This document shows, in pieces, positions 18,320-27,429 of a DNA stretch of 64,000 nt (the first letter of the stretch is position 1; each line of letters starts with the position of its first letter). This DNA comes from Burkholderiales bacterium (GTDB lineage: Bacteria > Pseudomonadota > Gammaproteobacteria > Burkholderiales > Burkholderiaceae_C): assembly GCA_003241965.1 (NCBI GenBank), contig QBMB01000006.1:21351-85350 (forward strand), given 5' to 3'. The notes under the pieces were generated by a model. That model did no database searches. It was given only the letters and a program-made list of their open reading frames with translations, and was not told where the DNA came from. A program made the position numbers and the translations under genes.

Positions 18320-19573
18320 ATGAACGAGTTTTTCGACGCGCTTGAAACCCGGAGTTCCGATCATCGTGAGGCCGCGCAGATGGCGGCACTGCCCACGCAG
18401 ATCGCGCATGCGCAACGCAACAGCCCGGCCTTCGCCGAGATCCTGACAGGCGTGGACGCCGCCAGCATCAACAGCCGCGCTGCGCTGGCGCGTCTGCCGG
18501 TCACGCGCAAGAGCGAGCTGCTGGAGCGCCAGAAGGCCTCGCGTGCGCAAGGCAAAGACGCCTTTGGTGGCTTTGCCGCGCTGGTGCGTGGCCCGGGCAT
18601 GTCGCGCGTGTTCGCCAGCCCCGGTCCGATCTACGAGCCCGAAGGCACAGGGCGCGATTACTGGCGCGCAGGCCGTGCCCTGTTCGCCGCCGGCTTTCGC
18701 ACCGGTGAGCTGGTGCACAACAGTTTCAGCTACCACATGACACCTGGCGCCTTCATCCTGGAATCGGGTGCACACGCCGTGGGTTGCACCGTGTTTCCAG
18801 CGGGTACGGGCCAGACCGAACAACAACTTGATGCGATGGTGGACCTCAAGCCCAGCGCCTACACCGGCACACCCAGCTTCCTGCGAATCTTGCTGGAAAA
18901 AGCGAAGGATGCGGGTACCGACATCGGCAGCCTCACCAAGGCATCGGTCGGTGGCGAAGCCTGTCCGCCCAGCCTGACCGCCTGGTTCAAGGAACAAGGC
19001 CTGGACGTGTACCAGACCTACGCCACCGCCGACCTGGGCCTCGTGGCCTTTGAGACGCAGTCGCGCCAGGGCCTGGTGCTGGACGAAGGCGTGATTGTGG
19101 AGATCGTGCGGCCGGGCACGGGCGACCCGGTGCCCGAAGGTGAGGTGGGTGAGCTCGTGGTCACCACGCTGAATGCGGCGTATCCCTTGATCCGCTTCGG
19201 CACCGGCGACCTCTCGGCCATCCTGCCCGGCCAGTGCCCCACGGGGCGCACCGCCCAACGCATCAAGGGCTGGATGGGTCGTGCCGACCAGACCACCAAG
19301 GTGCGCGGCATGTTCGTGCACGCGGCCCAGGTGGCCGACATCGCGCGGCGCTTTCCGCAAGTGCACAAGGCACGCCTGGTGATCAGCGGCGAAATGGCCA
19401 ACGACCAGATGTGCCTGAAGGTCGAAGCCAGCGAAGTCGACGACACCCTGCGCGGGCTGATCGAGGTTGCTGTTCGAGATGTCACCAAACTGCGGGGCGA
19501 TGTGCAAGTGGTGCCACCCGGCAGCCTGCCCAACGACGGCAAAGTGATCGAGGACGCACGCAGCTACCAGTGA
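18320..19573 (+). CDS. PaaK-like phenylacetate-CoA ligase family protein
   Basis: This protein of about 417 residues has the short PaaK fold of the ANL superfamily. It matches the family over the second half: TYATADLGLVAFE, AYPLIRFGTGDLSAI and the C-terminal lid LPNDGKVIEDAR. The phosphate-binding loop is unusual: where PaaK has an SSGTTGKP-type motif, this protein reads FASPGPIYEPEGTG. Either catalysis is altered or this is a distinct subfamily that travels with livFGHM operons. ATGs occur at 18314 and 18320; GGA is correctly spaced only for the second. It is the last gene of the uptake/activation operon and the operon's second ligase-like protein. Confidence 0.82.
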   Translation: MNEFFDALETRSSDHREAAQMAALPTQIAHAQRNSPAFAEILTGVDAASINSRAALARLPVTRKSELLERQKASRAQGKDAFGGFAALVRGPGMSRVFASPGPIYEPEGTGRDYWRAGRALFAAGFRTGELVHNSFSYHMTPGAFILESGAHAVGCTVFPAGTGQTEQQLDAMVDLKPSAYTGTPSFLRILLEKAKDAGTDIGSLTKASVGGEACPPSLTAWFKEQGLDVYQTYATADLGLVAFETQSRQGLVLDEGVIVEIVRPGTGDPVPEGEVGELVVTTLNAAYPLIRFGTGDLSAILPGQCPTGRTAQRIKGWMGRADQTTKVRGMFVHAAQVADIARRFPQVHKARLVISGEMANDQMCLKVEASEVDDTLRGLIEVAVRDVTKLRGDVQVVPPGSLPNDGKVIEDARSYQ

Positions 19574-19708
19574 AGTGGGGCCGGGATTGGGTTGGCTGCA
19601 CCGCAGCAAAGGGTTTTCCCCCGTCAGCGGCTACGTAATTTCCGCGATTTCGGGGTGTCGCGCAGGGGATACCATTTCGCGGTTACTTAAACCCCGCTGG
19701 AGATCTTC

Positions 19709-20692
19709 ATGAAGAAACTGCTCGCAGTTGCCCTGACAGCAACGCTCTCGGTGAGCGCATTCGCGCAAGCCTTCCCATCAAAACCCATCACTTTTGTGGT
19801 GCCTTTCGCCGCTGGCGGCCCAACCGATCTGGTGGCCCGTCGTCTGGCCGAAGCCATGCGCAAGCCCCTGGGCGGCGCCAACATCGTGGTGGAAAACGCA
19901 GCGGGCGCTGGCGGCACCATTGCCGGCACCAAGGTGGCGCGCGCCAACCCGGACGGCTACACCCTGCTGGTCTGGCACATCGGCATGGCTGCCACCACCA
20001 GCCTGTACCGCAAGCAGCAGTTCAAGCCACTCGAAGACTTCGAGTACCTGGGCATGATCAACGACGTGCCCATGACCCTGCTGGGCACCAACAAGCTCAA
20101 CGCCAACACCTACCGCGACTTCGAGTCCTACATTCGCGCCAACGGCGGCAAGCTCAACCTGGCCCACGCCGGTCTGGGTTCAGCCTCGCACATTTGCGGC
20201 CTGATGTGGCAGTCGGCCGTGAAACTGGAGAAGTCCATGACCACCATCGCCTACCGCGGCACGGGTCCGGCCATGAACGACCTGATCGGCGGCCAGGTGG
20301 ACGTGATGTGCGACCAGACCACCAACACCACATCGCAGATCGAAGGCGGCCGCGTGAAGGCGTTCGCCGTGACGACCGCCAAGCGACTGGAAAACCACAA
20401 GCTGCTCAAGGACTACCCGTCTCTGCAGGAGATGGGCCTCAAGGGCTTCAACCTGACCATCTGGCACGGCCTGTACGCTCCCAAGGGCACGCCTCCTGAA
20501 GTCACCAAGCGCCTGAACGACGCCCTAATCGTGGCCCTGAAGGACCCCGAGTTCATCAAGAGCCAGGAAGACCTGGGCGCCATCGTCGTAACCGACAACC
20601 GCGTGACCCCGGCCGGCCACAAGGCCTTTGTGGCCAACGAAATCGTCAAGCTGAAAACGGCGATCGATGCCGCTGGCCAGTTCGCCGACTGA
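19709..20692 (+). CDS. Bug/TctC-family periplasmic receptor (1)
   Basis: This 327-residue protein has a Sec signal (cleavage after SAFAQA). The Bug motifs are FPSKPITFVVPFAAGGPTD, GGTIAGTKVARANPDGYTL and the late WHGLYAPKGTPPEV. Bug proteins bind carboxylates or amides, usually for tripartite tricarboxylate transporters. No TctA or TctB membrane gene is present in the window, so this is an orphan receptor, as is common in Burkholderiales. A strong terminator follows. Confidence 0.93.
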   Translation: MKKLLAVALTATLSVSAFAQAFPSKPITFVVPFAAGGPTDLVARRLAEAMRKPLGGANIVVENAAGAGGTIAGTKVARANPDGYTLLVWHIGMAATTSLYRKQQFKPLEDFEYLGMINDVPMTLLGTNKLNANTYRDFESYIRANGGKLNLAHAGLGSASHICGLMWQSAVKLEKSMTTIAYRGTGPAMNDLIGGQVDVMCDQTTNTTSQIEGGRVKAFAVTTAKRLENHKLLKDYPSLQEMGLKGFNLTIWHGLYAPKGTPPEVTKRLNDALIVALKDPEFIKSQEDLGAIVVTDNRVTPAGHKAFVANEIVKLKTAIDAAGQFAD

Positions 20693-20713
20693 CCACAGGT
20701 CACCGAGATGAAG

Positions 20714-20739
20714 AAGCCACCGCGAGGTGGCTTTTTTTT
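20714..20739 (+). terminator. Rho-independent terminator
   Basis: The stem AAGCCACC / GGTGGCTT with a GCGA tetraloop runs directly into eight T residues. It ends the first Bug receptor gene. Confidence 0.93.
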
Positions 20740-20789
20740 GGCCTTGCAGCTTGCACAATGGCCGTTCCAACAACACGCAGGAGACAAAC

Positions 20790-21815
20790 ATGCAGCACAA
20801 CAACCAGCCCACAGAAACCGCTCTCAAACGCCGCCACATCCTGGCGCTGGCCGCCCTGAGCACAAGCTTTGCATGGCAGGGTCTTGCCCTGGCACAGACC
20901 GCCTGGCCGGGCAGGCCGATCCGCATCGTGGTGCCCTTCACTCCCGGCGGCACGACCGACATCCTGGCCCGCACGCTGGCACCCGAGCTGACCAAGGCAC
21001 TGGGTCAACCGGTGGTGGTGGAAAACCGCGCGGGTGCGGGTGGCAACATCGGCGCCGATCTGGTGGCCAAAGCACCCAACGACGGCTACACGCTGCTCAT
21101 GGGCACCGTGGGCACACACGGCATCAACAAGTCGCTGTATTCGAAACTGCCCTTCGATCCACAGAAAGACTTCGCGCCCGTCACGCTGGTGGCCGGTGTG
21201 CCCAACGTGATGGTGATGAACACCAAACGCGCACAGGAACTCGGCATCAACAACGTGGCCGACTTCGTGAAATACGCGAAGTCCCACCCCGGCAAGCTCA
21301 ACATGGCCTCCAGCGGCAACGGCACCTCGATCCATCTGGCGGGCGAGCTGTTCAAGTCGCGCACCGGCATCTTCATGACGCACATCCCCTACCGCGGCTC
21401 AGGCCCGGCCATCACCGACCTGCTGGTGGGCGCGGTGGACGTGATGTTCGACAACCTGCCCTCGGCCATGCCGCACATCCAGTCGGGTGGCCTGAAGGCC
21501 TTCGCGGTGACCAGCGCCGTGCGCTCCAGCGCCTTGCCCGACGTCCCCACCGTGGCCGAAGCGGGCGCGCTGGCGGGCTTTGAAGCCAGCTCGTGGTTCG
21601 GCCTGCTCGCACCCGCCGGCACCCCGCCCGAGGTGGTGAGCCGCCTCCAACAGGAAACCGCCAAAGCATTGAGCCTGCCCACGGTCAAGGAACGCCTGGT
21701 CGCACAAGGCGCCATTCCCAGCGGCAACACACCGCAGGAATTCGCCAAGCTGATTGAAGCCGAGATTGCGAAGTGGGCGCCGGTCGTAAAAGCGTCCGGC
21801 GCGAAAGTTGACTGA
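20790..21815 (+). CDS. Bug/TctC-family periplasmic receptor (2)
   Basis: This 341-residue Bug receptor has a twin-arginine-containing export signal ([11 protein letters not shown], cleavage after LALAQ). The domain-I signature is [19 protein letters not shown], with [19 protein letters not shown] and late [22 protein letters not shown] precedes the ATG at 20790. It is separated from the first Bug gene by a terminator, so it has its own promoter. The ligand is unknown. Confidence 0.93.
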   Translation: MQHNNQPTETALKRRHILALAALSTSFAWQGLALAQTAWPGRPIRIVVPFTPGGTTDILARTLAPELTKALGQPVVVENRAGAGGNIGADLVAKAPNDGYTLLMGTVGTHGINKSLYSKLPFDPQKDFAPVTLVAGVPNVMVMNTKRAQELGINNVADFVKYAKSHPGKLNMASSGNGTSIHLAGELFKSRTGIFMTHIPYRGSGPAITDLLVGAVDVMFDNLPSAMPHIQSGGLKAFAVTSAVRSSALPDVPTVAEAGALAGFEASSWFGLLAPAGTPPEVVSRLQQETAKALSLPTVKERLVAQGAIPSGNTPQEFAKLIEAEIAKWAPVVKASGAKVD

Positions 21816-21864
21816 ATAGAAGAGAAGACAGCTCCCTCAACGGAGCGCGTGCCCCAACCCAGGG

Positions 21865-21952
21865 ACACCGAGGGTCCGGCTCCGCCGGCCCCAGGTGTCG
21901 CCCCCCTCCCGCCGAAGGCGAGAGAGGGGGGTGGCGCCGCAGGCGACGCGGG
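21865..21952 (+). repeat. Dispersed intergenic repeat, copy B
   Basis: The block runs ACACCG, TCCGGCTCCGCCGG, CAGGTGTCGCCCCCCTC, a ~15-base insert, then GAGGGGGGTGGCGCCGC and GACGCGGGGGATG. It matches copy A (18206-18285, opposite strand) block for block. It sits between the convergent ends of the second Bug gene and the DUF1840 gene and could fold as a transcription stop. Confidence 0.7.
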
Positions 21953-21963
21953 GGATGCCTCTT

Positions 21964-22290
21964 CTAGACCCCCCAGACGATGTCCACACCCGCCTGCTCG
22001 CAACGCTGCAGCATCTCGATGAAAGGTGCGCTGCGCATGCGCAGGCTCACCTGCTCGAAATCGGGCGGCACATCGCCGCGGGCGGCGGCCTCTTCCAGCT
22101 GCTTTTTCTGATCGGCCTCTTCGAGCGCAATGGCGTCGCGGATGGCCTGCAGGGCGGCCGGCATTTGCTGGTGCAACAAGACACCGGGACCCGACGGGTC
22201 TTTGCTGAGAATTTCCAACAGGCGCTTGCCGTGCTGCTCCAGCATCACCAGGTCTCCGGTTTCGCGGGATTTGAATCGGTAAACGGACAT
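21964..22290 (-). CDS. DUF1840 domain-containing protein
   Basis: This 108-residue small cytosolic protein begins MSVYRFKSRETGDLVMLEQH and has a helical middle (KDPSGPGVLLHQQMPAALQ) and an acidic, Gln-rich centre. The length and pattern fit the betaproteobacterial DUF1840 family, whose function is unknown. AAGGAGG is well spaced before its ATG. It is divergent from the anthraniloyl-CoA operon. Confidence 0.85.
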   Translation of the reverse strand: MSVYRFKSRETGDLVMLEQHGKRLLEILSKDPSGPGVLLHQQMPAALQAIRDAIALEEADQKKQLEEAAARGDVPPDFEQVSLRMRSAPFIEMLQRCEQAGVDIVWGV

Positions 22291-22373
22291 AAGGGCCTCC
22301 TTGGCTTCGGTTCATTGTTGCACCAAAGTACTCCATACGGGGAGCAGTACCCAAAAGATCGGGGTAAACCCGA

Positions 22374-22401
22374 TTGAAGCTGAATAATTCAGGTCTAAAC
22401 T
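22374..22401 (+). promoter_or_regulatory. Sigma-70 promoter of anthraniloyl-CoA operon
   Basis: TTGAAG (22374-22379), 16 bases, then TAAACT (22396-22401) form a plausible -35/-10 pair. The start of transcription would fall within a few bases of the ATG at 22410, and no Shine-Dalgarno is visible, so the transcript may be leaderless. Confidence 0.45.
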
Positions 22402-22409
22402 AATTAGAC
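22393..22409 (+). promoter_or_regulatory. MarR-like operator palindrome
   Basis: GTCTAA-N5-TTAGAC is a perfect 17-base dyad that covers the predicted -10 and ends at the base before the start codon. The size and the TTAG/CTAA core are typical of MarR-family sites. The operon's own second gene encodes a MarR regulator. Confidence 0.7.
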
Positions 22410-24770
22410 ATGAACACTCCAGACTCGGCACTGCAACGAATCCTGTGCATCGGCGGCGGCCCGGCAGGCCTGTATTTCGCGCTGCTCATGAAGCGGCGCG
22501 ACCCCTCGCTCACCGTGACGGTGGTTGAGCGCAACCGGCCGTTTGACACCTTCGGCTGGGGCGTGGTGTTGTCGGATCAGACCCTGGGCAACCTGCGCGC
22601 CGCCGACCCCGAATCGGCCACGCTGATTGGTGACGCCTTCAACCACTGGGACGACATCGAGGTCTTTTACAAAGGCGGTCGCGTGCGCTCGGGTGGCCAT
22701 GGCTTCTGCGGCATCGGCCGCAAAAAGCTGCTCAACATCCTGCAGGACCGTTGTCTGGCCCTGGGCGTGAACCTGGTGTTCGAGACCGATGTGGCCGACG
22801 ACCAGGCGCTGGCCGCGCAGTACAACGCCGATCTGGTGATCGCCGGCGACGGCCTCAACAGCCGCATCCGCACCCGCTACGCCGAGACCTTCCAGCCCGA
22901 CATCGACACGCGCGAATGCCGCTTCGTCTGGCTGGGCACCAAAAAGACGTTTGACGCTTTCACCTTCGACTTCGTGCAGACCGAGCACGGCTGGTTCCAG
23001 GCGCACGCCTACCAGTTCGACGGCGAAACATCGACCTTCATCGTGGAGACACCCGAAGCGGTGTGGAAGGCGCACGGCATCGACCAGATGGAACAGGCCG
23101 AGGGCGTGGCCTTCTGCGAGCGGCTTTTCGCCGACCGGCTGGACGGGCACGCGCTCATCAGCAACGCGCAGCACCTGCGCGGCTCGGCCAACTGGATCCG
23201 CTTTCCACGCGTGATTTGTCGTACATGGGTACACAGAATTGACGTTGGCGGTCGCCAGATACCCATCGTGCTCATGGGCGACTCTGCCCACACCGCGCAC
23301 TTCTCGATTGGCAGCGGCACCAAGCTCGCACTCGAAGACGCGATCGACCTGGCCAACGAATTCACACGACACGCGAATGCCGACGTGGCCGAGGTGTTGC
23401 AGGGCTATGAAGCGCGGCGCAGCGTGGAGGTGCTCAAGATCCAGAACGCCGCGCGCAACTCCACCGAATGGTTCGAGAACGTGGACCGCTACACCGGCAT
23501 GGAGGTGGAGCAGTTCGCCTACTCGCTGCTCACCCGCAGCCAGCGCATCAGCCACGAGAATTTGCGCCTGCGAGACCCGGCCTGGCTTGAGGGATACGAG
23601 GCTTGGCTTGAAACTCAGGCCAAGCCGGGCACGCCAGCAAAGAAACATCCGACCCCTCCGATGCTGCTGCCGCTCACCGTGCGCGGCCTCACACTGAAGA
23701 ACCGCATCGTCGTCTCGCCCATGGCGCAGTACAGCGCGGTGGACGGCGCGGTGGGCGACTACCACCTGGTGCACCTGGGTGCGCGCGCCCTCGGCGGCGC
23801 GGCGTTGGTGATGGTGGAGATGACCAGTCCCACGCCTGAGGGCCGCATCACACCCGGCTGCCCCGGTCTCTGGAACGATGTGCAACAAGCCGCGTTTGAG
23901 CGCATCGTGCACTTCACACACAGCAGCCATGCGCACATCGGCATCCAGCTCGGCCACAGCGGCCCCAAGGGTTCCACGCAGCTCGGCTGGGATCGCATCG
24001 ACGAACCGCTGGAGAGTGGCAACTGGCCCGTGATCTCGGCCAGCGCCGTGCCCTATGGCGAGCAGAACCAGACACCGCGCGCCATGACCCGCGCCGACAT
24101 GGACGCGCTCACCGCCGCCTTCGTCGAGTCCACGCAGCGCGCCGCCGCTGCCGGCTTCGATTGGCTCGAACTGCACGCCGCCCACGGCTATTTGCTCTCG
24201 GCCTTCATCTGCCCGCTGACCAATGTGCGCACCGACGAATACGGTGGCTCACTGGAGAACCGCTGCCGCTACCCGCTGGAAGTGTTCAAGGCCATGCGCG
24301 CCGCGTGGCCGGCCGACCGACCCATGAGCGTGCGCATCTCCGCGCACGACTGGGCACCCGGCGGCAACACGCCCGACGACGCTGTGGCCATGGCGCGCTT
24401 GTTCAAGGCAGCAGGTTGCGACGTGATCGACGTGTCCTCGGGTCAGACCACGCGCGCGGCCAAGCCCGTCTACGGCCGCATGTACCAGACCCCGTTCGCC
24501 GACCGCGTGCGCAACGAAGCCGGCATCCTCACCATGGCGGTGGGCGCCATTCAAGAGGCCGACCACGCCAACAGCATCATCGCCGCCGGCCGCGCGGACC
24601 TCTGCGCCGTGGCCCGCCCACACCTGGCCGATCCGGCCTGGACGCTGCACGAAGCCGCCAAACTGCAGACCCGCGCGCTGCAATGGCCGCGCCAGTACGA
24701 AAGCGGGCGCGACCAGCTCTACCGCGAAACCGCCCGACTGCAAGCCCTCAACAACAACGACAAACCATGA
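22410..24770 (+). CDS. 2-aminobenzoyl-CoA monooxygenase/reductase (fused flavoenzyme)
   Basis: This 786-residue fusion has an N-terminal flavin monooxygenase (about 10-400) with FAD motifs [27 protein letters not shown] and [16 protein letters not shown]. From about 410 follows an Old Yellow Enzyme domain ([37 protein letters not shown]). This is the architecture of Azoarcus ACMR, which hydroxylates 2-aminobenzoyl-CoA at C5 and reduces the ring with NADH. The same architecture is often auto-named bifunctional salicylyl-CoA 5-hydroxylase/oxidoreductase. The ligase, dehydrogenase, hydratase and RidA genes that follow favour anthraniloyl-CoA. Its stop overlaps the next start by 4 bases (ATGA). 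Confidence 0.88.
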   Translation: MNTPDSALQRILCIGGGPAGLYFALLMKRRDPSLTVTVVERNRPFDTFGWGVVLSDQTLGNLRAADPESATLIGDAFNHWDDIEVFYKGGRVRSGGHGFCGIGRKKLLNILQDRCLALGVNLVFETDVADDQALAAQYNADLVIAGDGLNSRIRTRYAETFQPDIDTRECRFVWLGTKKTFDAFTFDFVQTEHGWFQAHAYQFDGETSTFIVETPEAVWKAHGIDQMEQAEGVAFCERLFADRLDGHALISNAQHLRGSANWIRFPRVICRTWVHRIDVGGRQIPIVLMGDSAHTAHFSIGSGTKLALEDAIDLANEFTRHANADVAEVLQGYEARRSVEVLKIQNAARNSTEWFENVDRYTGMEVEQFAYSLLTRSQRISHENLRLRDPAWLEGYEAWLETQAKPGTPAKKHPTPPMLLPLTVRGLTLKNRIVVSPMAQYSAVDGAVGDYHLVHLGARALGGAALVMVEMTSPTPEGRITPGCPGLWNDVQQAAFERIVHFTHSSHAHIGIQLGHSGPKGSTQLGWDRIDEPLESGNWPVISASAVPYGEQNQTPRAMTRADMDALTAAFVESTQRAAAAGFDWLELHAAHGYLLSAFICPLTNVRTDEYGGSLENRCRYPLEVFKAMRAAWPADRPMSVRISAHDWAPGGNTPDDAVAMARLFKAAGCDVIDVSSGQTTRAAKPVYGRMYQTPFADRVRNEAGILTMAVGAIQEADHANSIIAAGRADLCAVARPHLADPAWTLHEAAKLQTRALQWPRQYESGRDQLYRETARLQALNNNDKP

Positions 24771-25261
24771 ACGATTCACCCCTGGACCTCGAGGCCCGCG
24801 CCCACAGCGAACACGCGCAGGAACTGCGCCTGTGGTTGCGGTTGTTGACTTGCTCGCAGCTGATCGAGAAGCGCGTGCGCGCCGGCCTGCGCGAACAGTT
24901 CGACACCACGCTGCCGCGCTTCGATCTCATGGCCCAGCTGGAGCGCCACCCCGAGGGCTTGAAGATGAAGGATCTCTCGCACCGGCTCATGGTCACCGGT
25001 GGCAATGTGACCGGCATCACCGACCAGCTGGTCAACGAAGGCCTGGTGGAGCGGCTGGATGTGGATGGCGACCGCCGTGCGTTTCGCGTGGCCCTCACCG
25101 ACCTCGGCCGCACCACTTTCGCCGAGATGGCGCGCCAGCACGAGGCGTGGATCGTGGACGCTTTCGAAGGCCTGAGCCCGCGCGATCTGGACAGCCTGCA
25201 CAAGCTGCTGGGCAAGGTGAAAGCGCACCAACTCGACATCAACCAACGCATCGAAGAATGA
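24767..25261 (+). CDS. MarR-family transcriptional regulator
   Basis: This 164-residue regulator has the winged-helix core at about 45-125 ([40 protein letters not shown]). It lies inside the catabolic operon and overlaps both neighbours by 4 bases (ATGA at each junction). It probably represses the operon by binding the GTCTAA-N5-TTAGAC dyad and is released by anthranilate or a CoA thioester. CoA-thioester effectors are known for related MarR proteins of aromatic pathways; the ligand here is inferred. Confidence 0.9.
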   Translation: MNDSPLDLEARAHSEHAQELRLWLRLLTCSQLIEKRVRAGLREQFDTTLPRFDLMAQLERHPEGLKMKDLSHRLMVTGGNVTGITDQLVNEGLVERLDVDGDRRAFRVALTDLGRTTFAEMARQHEAWIVDAFEGLSPRDLDSLHKLLGKVKAHQLDINQRIEE

Positions 25262-26112
25262 AACATCCCATTCCCGACCACAACCCCATGCGCGGCCAGT
25301 ACACCGCCATGGCCGATGCACGCCCCAGCCACTTCGCGCTCAGCGTGAACGACGGCGTGGCCACCGTCACGCTCAACCGGCCCGAGCGCAAGAACCCGCT
25401 GACCTTCGAGTCCTACGCCGAGCTGCGCGACTGGTTCCTGGCCTTGCAGAAAAGCACCGACATCAAAGCCGTCGTGCTCACCGGCGCCGGCGACAACTTC
25501 TGCTCCGGCGGCGACGTGCACGAAATCATCGGCCCGCTCACGAAGATGACCATGCCCGAGCTGCTGGCCTTCACCCGCATGACCGGTGCGCTGGTGAGCG
25601 CCATGCGCGCCTGCCCGCAGCCCATCGTGGCCGCGCTCGACGGCGTGTGCGCCGGCGCTGGCGCCATGATGGCGCTGGCCTCCGATCTGCGCCTGGGCAC
25701 ACCACAAGCCACCGTGGCTTTCCTCTTCACCCGTGTGGGTCTCGCCGGTGCCGACATGGGCGCCTGCGCACTGCTGCCGCGCATGATCGGCCAGGGCCGC
25801 GCCAGCGAGCTGCTGCTCACCGGCCGCGCCATGACCGCCACTGAGGGTCACGCCTGGGGTTTCTTCAACGCGCTGCACGAAAACGCCGCCCTGCTGACCT
25901 CAGCACACCAGCTCGCCACCCAACTCGCGCAGGGCCCCACCTTCGCGCACGGCATGACCAAAACCATGCTCCACCAGGAATGGGCCATGACGCTGGACCA
26001 GGCGATCGAGGCCGAAGCGCAGGCACAGGCCATCTGCATGCAGACGCAGGATTTCAAACGCGCGTACGAAGCGTTCGCGGCCAAGCAGCGCCCCGTCTTC
26101 GAGGGAGATTGA
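25258..26112 (+). CDS. Enoyl-CoA hydratase/isomerase family protein
   Basis: This 284-residue crotonase-fold enzyme has [15 protein letters not shown] (first oxyanion-hole segment) and [20 protein letters not shown] (second). It starts by ATGA overlap with the MarR gene; the frame stays open upstream but only this start is coupled. It probably hydrates or opens the alicyclic CoA ester made by the monooxygenase/reductase. The Glu pair of classical hydratases is not obvious in the [12 protein letters not shown] region, so a ring-hydrolysing or isomerase role is possible. Confidence 0.87.
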   Translation: MKHPIPDHNPMRGQYTAMADARPSHFALSVNDGVATVTLNRPERKNPLTFESYAELRDWFLALQKSTDIKAVVLTGAGDNFCSGGDVHEIIGPLTKMTMPELLAFTRMTGALVSAMRACPQPIVAALDGVCAGAGAMMALASDLRLGTPQATVAFLFTRVGLAGADMGACALLPRMIGQGRASELLLTGRAMTATEGHAWGFFNALHENAALLTSAHQLATQLAQGPTFAHGMTKTMLHQEWAMTLDQAIEAEAQAQAICMQTQDFKRAYEAFAAKQRPVFEGD

Positions 26113-26125
26113 GATGAAGCAATAT

Positions 26126-26199
26126 CCGTTCGGGCTGAGCCTGTCGAAGCCCCTCCAGTCCACATTGCAAGAGCCCTTCGACAGGCTCAGGGCGAACGG
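26126..26199. repeat. Palindromic REP-like repeat inside operon
   Basis: CCGTTCGGGCTGAGCCTGTC... (26126-26149) pairs with CTTCGACAGGCTCAGGGCG... (26176-26199) in 22 of 24 positions around a 26-base loop. This sequence is a familiar dispersed palindrome of proteobacterial genomes, often linked to REP/RAYT elements. It lies between the hydratase and dehydrogenase genes. Confidence 0.8.
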
Positions 26200-26207
26200 G
26201 AGTGGGG

Positions 26208-27416
26208 ATGTCTGACATGGTCGCCTTCGAACACCCCCACGGCATGCACCCGCCGCAAACGCAGTGGGAGCTGCCCTTCTTCGACGCGCAGCACCGCGCC
26301 ATGGCGCCGCGCCTGGCCGACTGGGCAGCGCTGCAGCATGTGGATGAGGCCGACGACCGCGCCGCCTGCAAGGACTGGGTGGCGCGCCTGGGCGAAGCCG
26401 GCTGGCTGCGCTACTGCGTGCCCGCAGCACACGGCGGCGCCCTGCACGCGCTCGATTCGCGCGCGCTGGTGATCCTGCGCGAGACGCTCGCTTTCCATTC
26501 CCCGCTGGCCGACTTCGCGTTCGCCATGCAGGGCCTGGGCAGCGGCGTGATCACGCTCGCCGGCACACCCGATCAGCAAACGAAGTACCTGAACGCCGTG
26601 GCCAGCGGCCAGAAGATCGCGGCGTTTGCATTGAGCGAGCCCGACGCCGGCTCCGATGTAGCCGCCATGGCCACACAAGCCGTGCAGACCACCAGCGGCT
26701 GGACCCTGAACGGCACCAAAACCTGGATCAGCAACGGCGATCTCGCGGACTTTTACGTGGTGTTCGCCAAGACCGACCCGCAGGCCGGCGCGCGCGGCAT
26801 CAGCGCCTTCGTCGTCGACGCCGGGCATCCTGGCCTGGACAGCAGCGAACACATCCACGTGATGGCGCCGCACCCGCTGGCCACGCTGCGTTTTTCCGAC
26901 TGCGCCATCGGCAACGACGCGATGGTCGGCCCGCTGCACGGTGGCTTCAAACTCGCCATGCAGACGCTGGACATCTTCCGCGCCTCGGTGGCTGCCGCCG
27001 CGCTGGGCATGGCACGCCGTGCGTTTGCCGAAGCCGTGGCGCAGGCGAAGCAGCGCAAGATGTTCGGCCAGACCCTGGCCGACTTCCAGCTCACGCAGGC
27101 CCGCCTGGGCGAGATGAGCGCACTCATCGACGCCGCCGCCCTGCTCACCTACCGCGCGGCCTGGCAGCGCGACTGCAGCACCACCCAAGGCATGGGCACA
27201 CCGGCCTACACCACCGCAGCCGCAGCTGCCAAGCTCACCGCGACCGAGAACGCGCAGCGCGTGATCGACATGGCGCTGCAGATGTTCGGCGGGCGCGGCG
27301 TGCAGGTGGGCCAGAAGGTGGAGAGCCTGTACCGCGACATCCGCTCGCTGCGCATCTACGAAGGTGCCAGCGAAGTCCAGTTGCTCATCCTCGGAAAAGC
27401 TGCACTGCGCGCTTGA
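26208..27416 (+). CDS. Acyl-CoA dehydrogenase
   Basis: This 402-residue FAD enzyme of the ACAD family has [26 protein letters not shown] and the C-terminal [15 protein letters not shown] segment with the usual Gly/Glu helix. In this pathway it would oxidise the alicyclic CoA ester formed after ring reduction. Possible ATGs are 26208 and 26217; GGGG is better spaced for 26217. The preceding palindromic repeat separates it from the hydratase, so its level may be set by RNA processing there. Confidence 0.9.
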   Translation: MSDMVAFEHPHGMHPPQTQWELPFFDAQHRAMAPRLADWAALQHVDEADDRAACKDWVARLGEAGWLRYCVPAAHGGALHALDSRALVILRETLAFHSPLADFAFAMQGLGSGVITLAGTPDQQTKYLNAVASGQKIAAFALSEPDAGSDVAAMATQAVQTTSGWTLNGTKTWISNGDLADFYVVFAKTDPQAGARGISAFVVDAGHPGLDSSEHIHVMAPHPLATLRFSDCAIGNDAMVGPLHGGFKLAMQTLDIFRASVAAAALGMARRAFAEAVAQAKQRKMFGQTLADFQLTQARLGEMSALIDAAALLTYRAAWQRDCSTTQGMGTPAYTTAAAAAKLTATENAQRVIDMALQMFGGRGVQVGQKVESLYRDIRSLRIYEGASEVQLLILGKAALRA

Positions 27417-27429
27417 AAAAACCACCACC

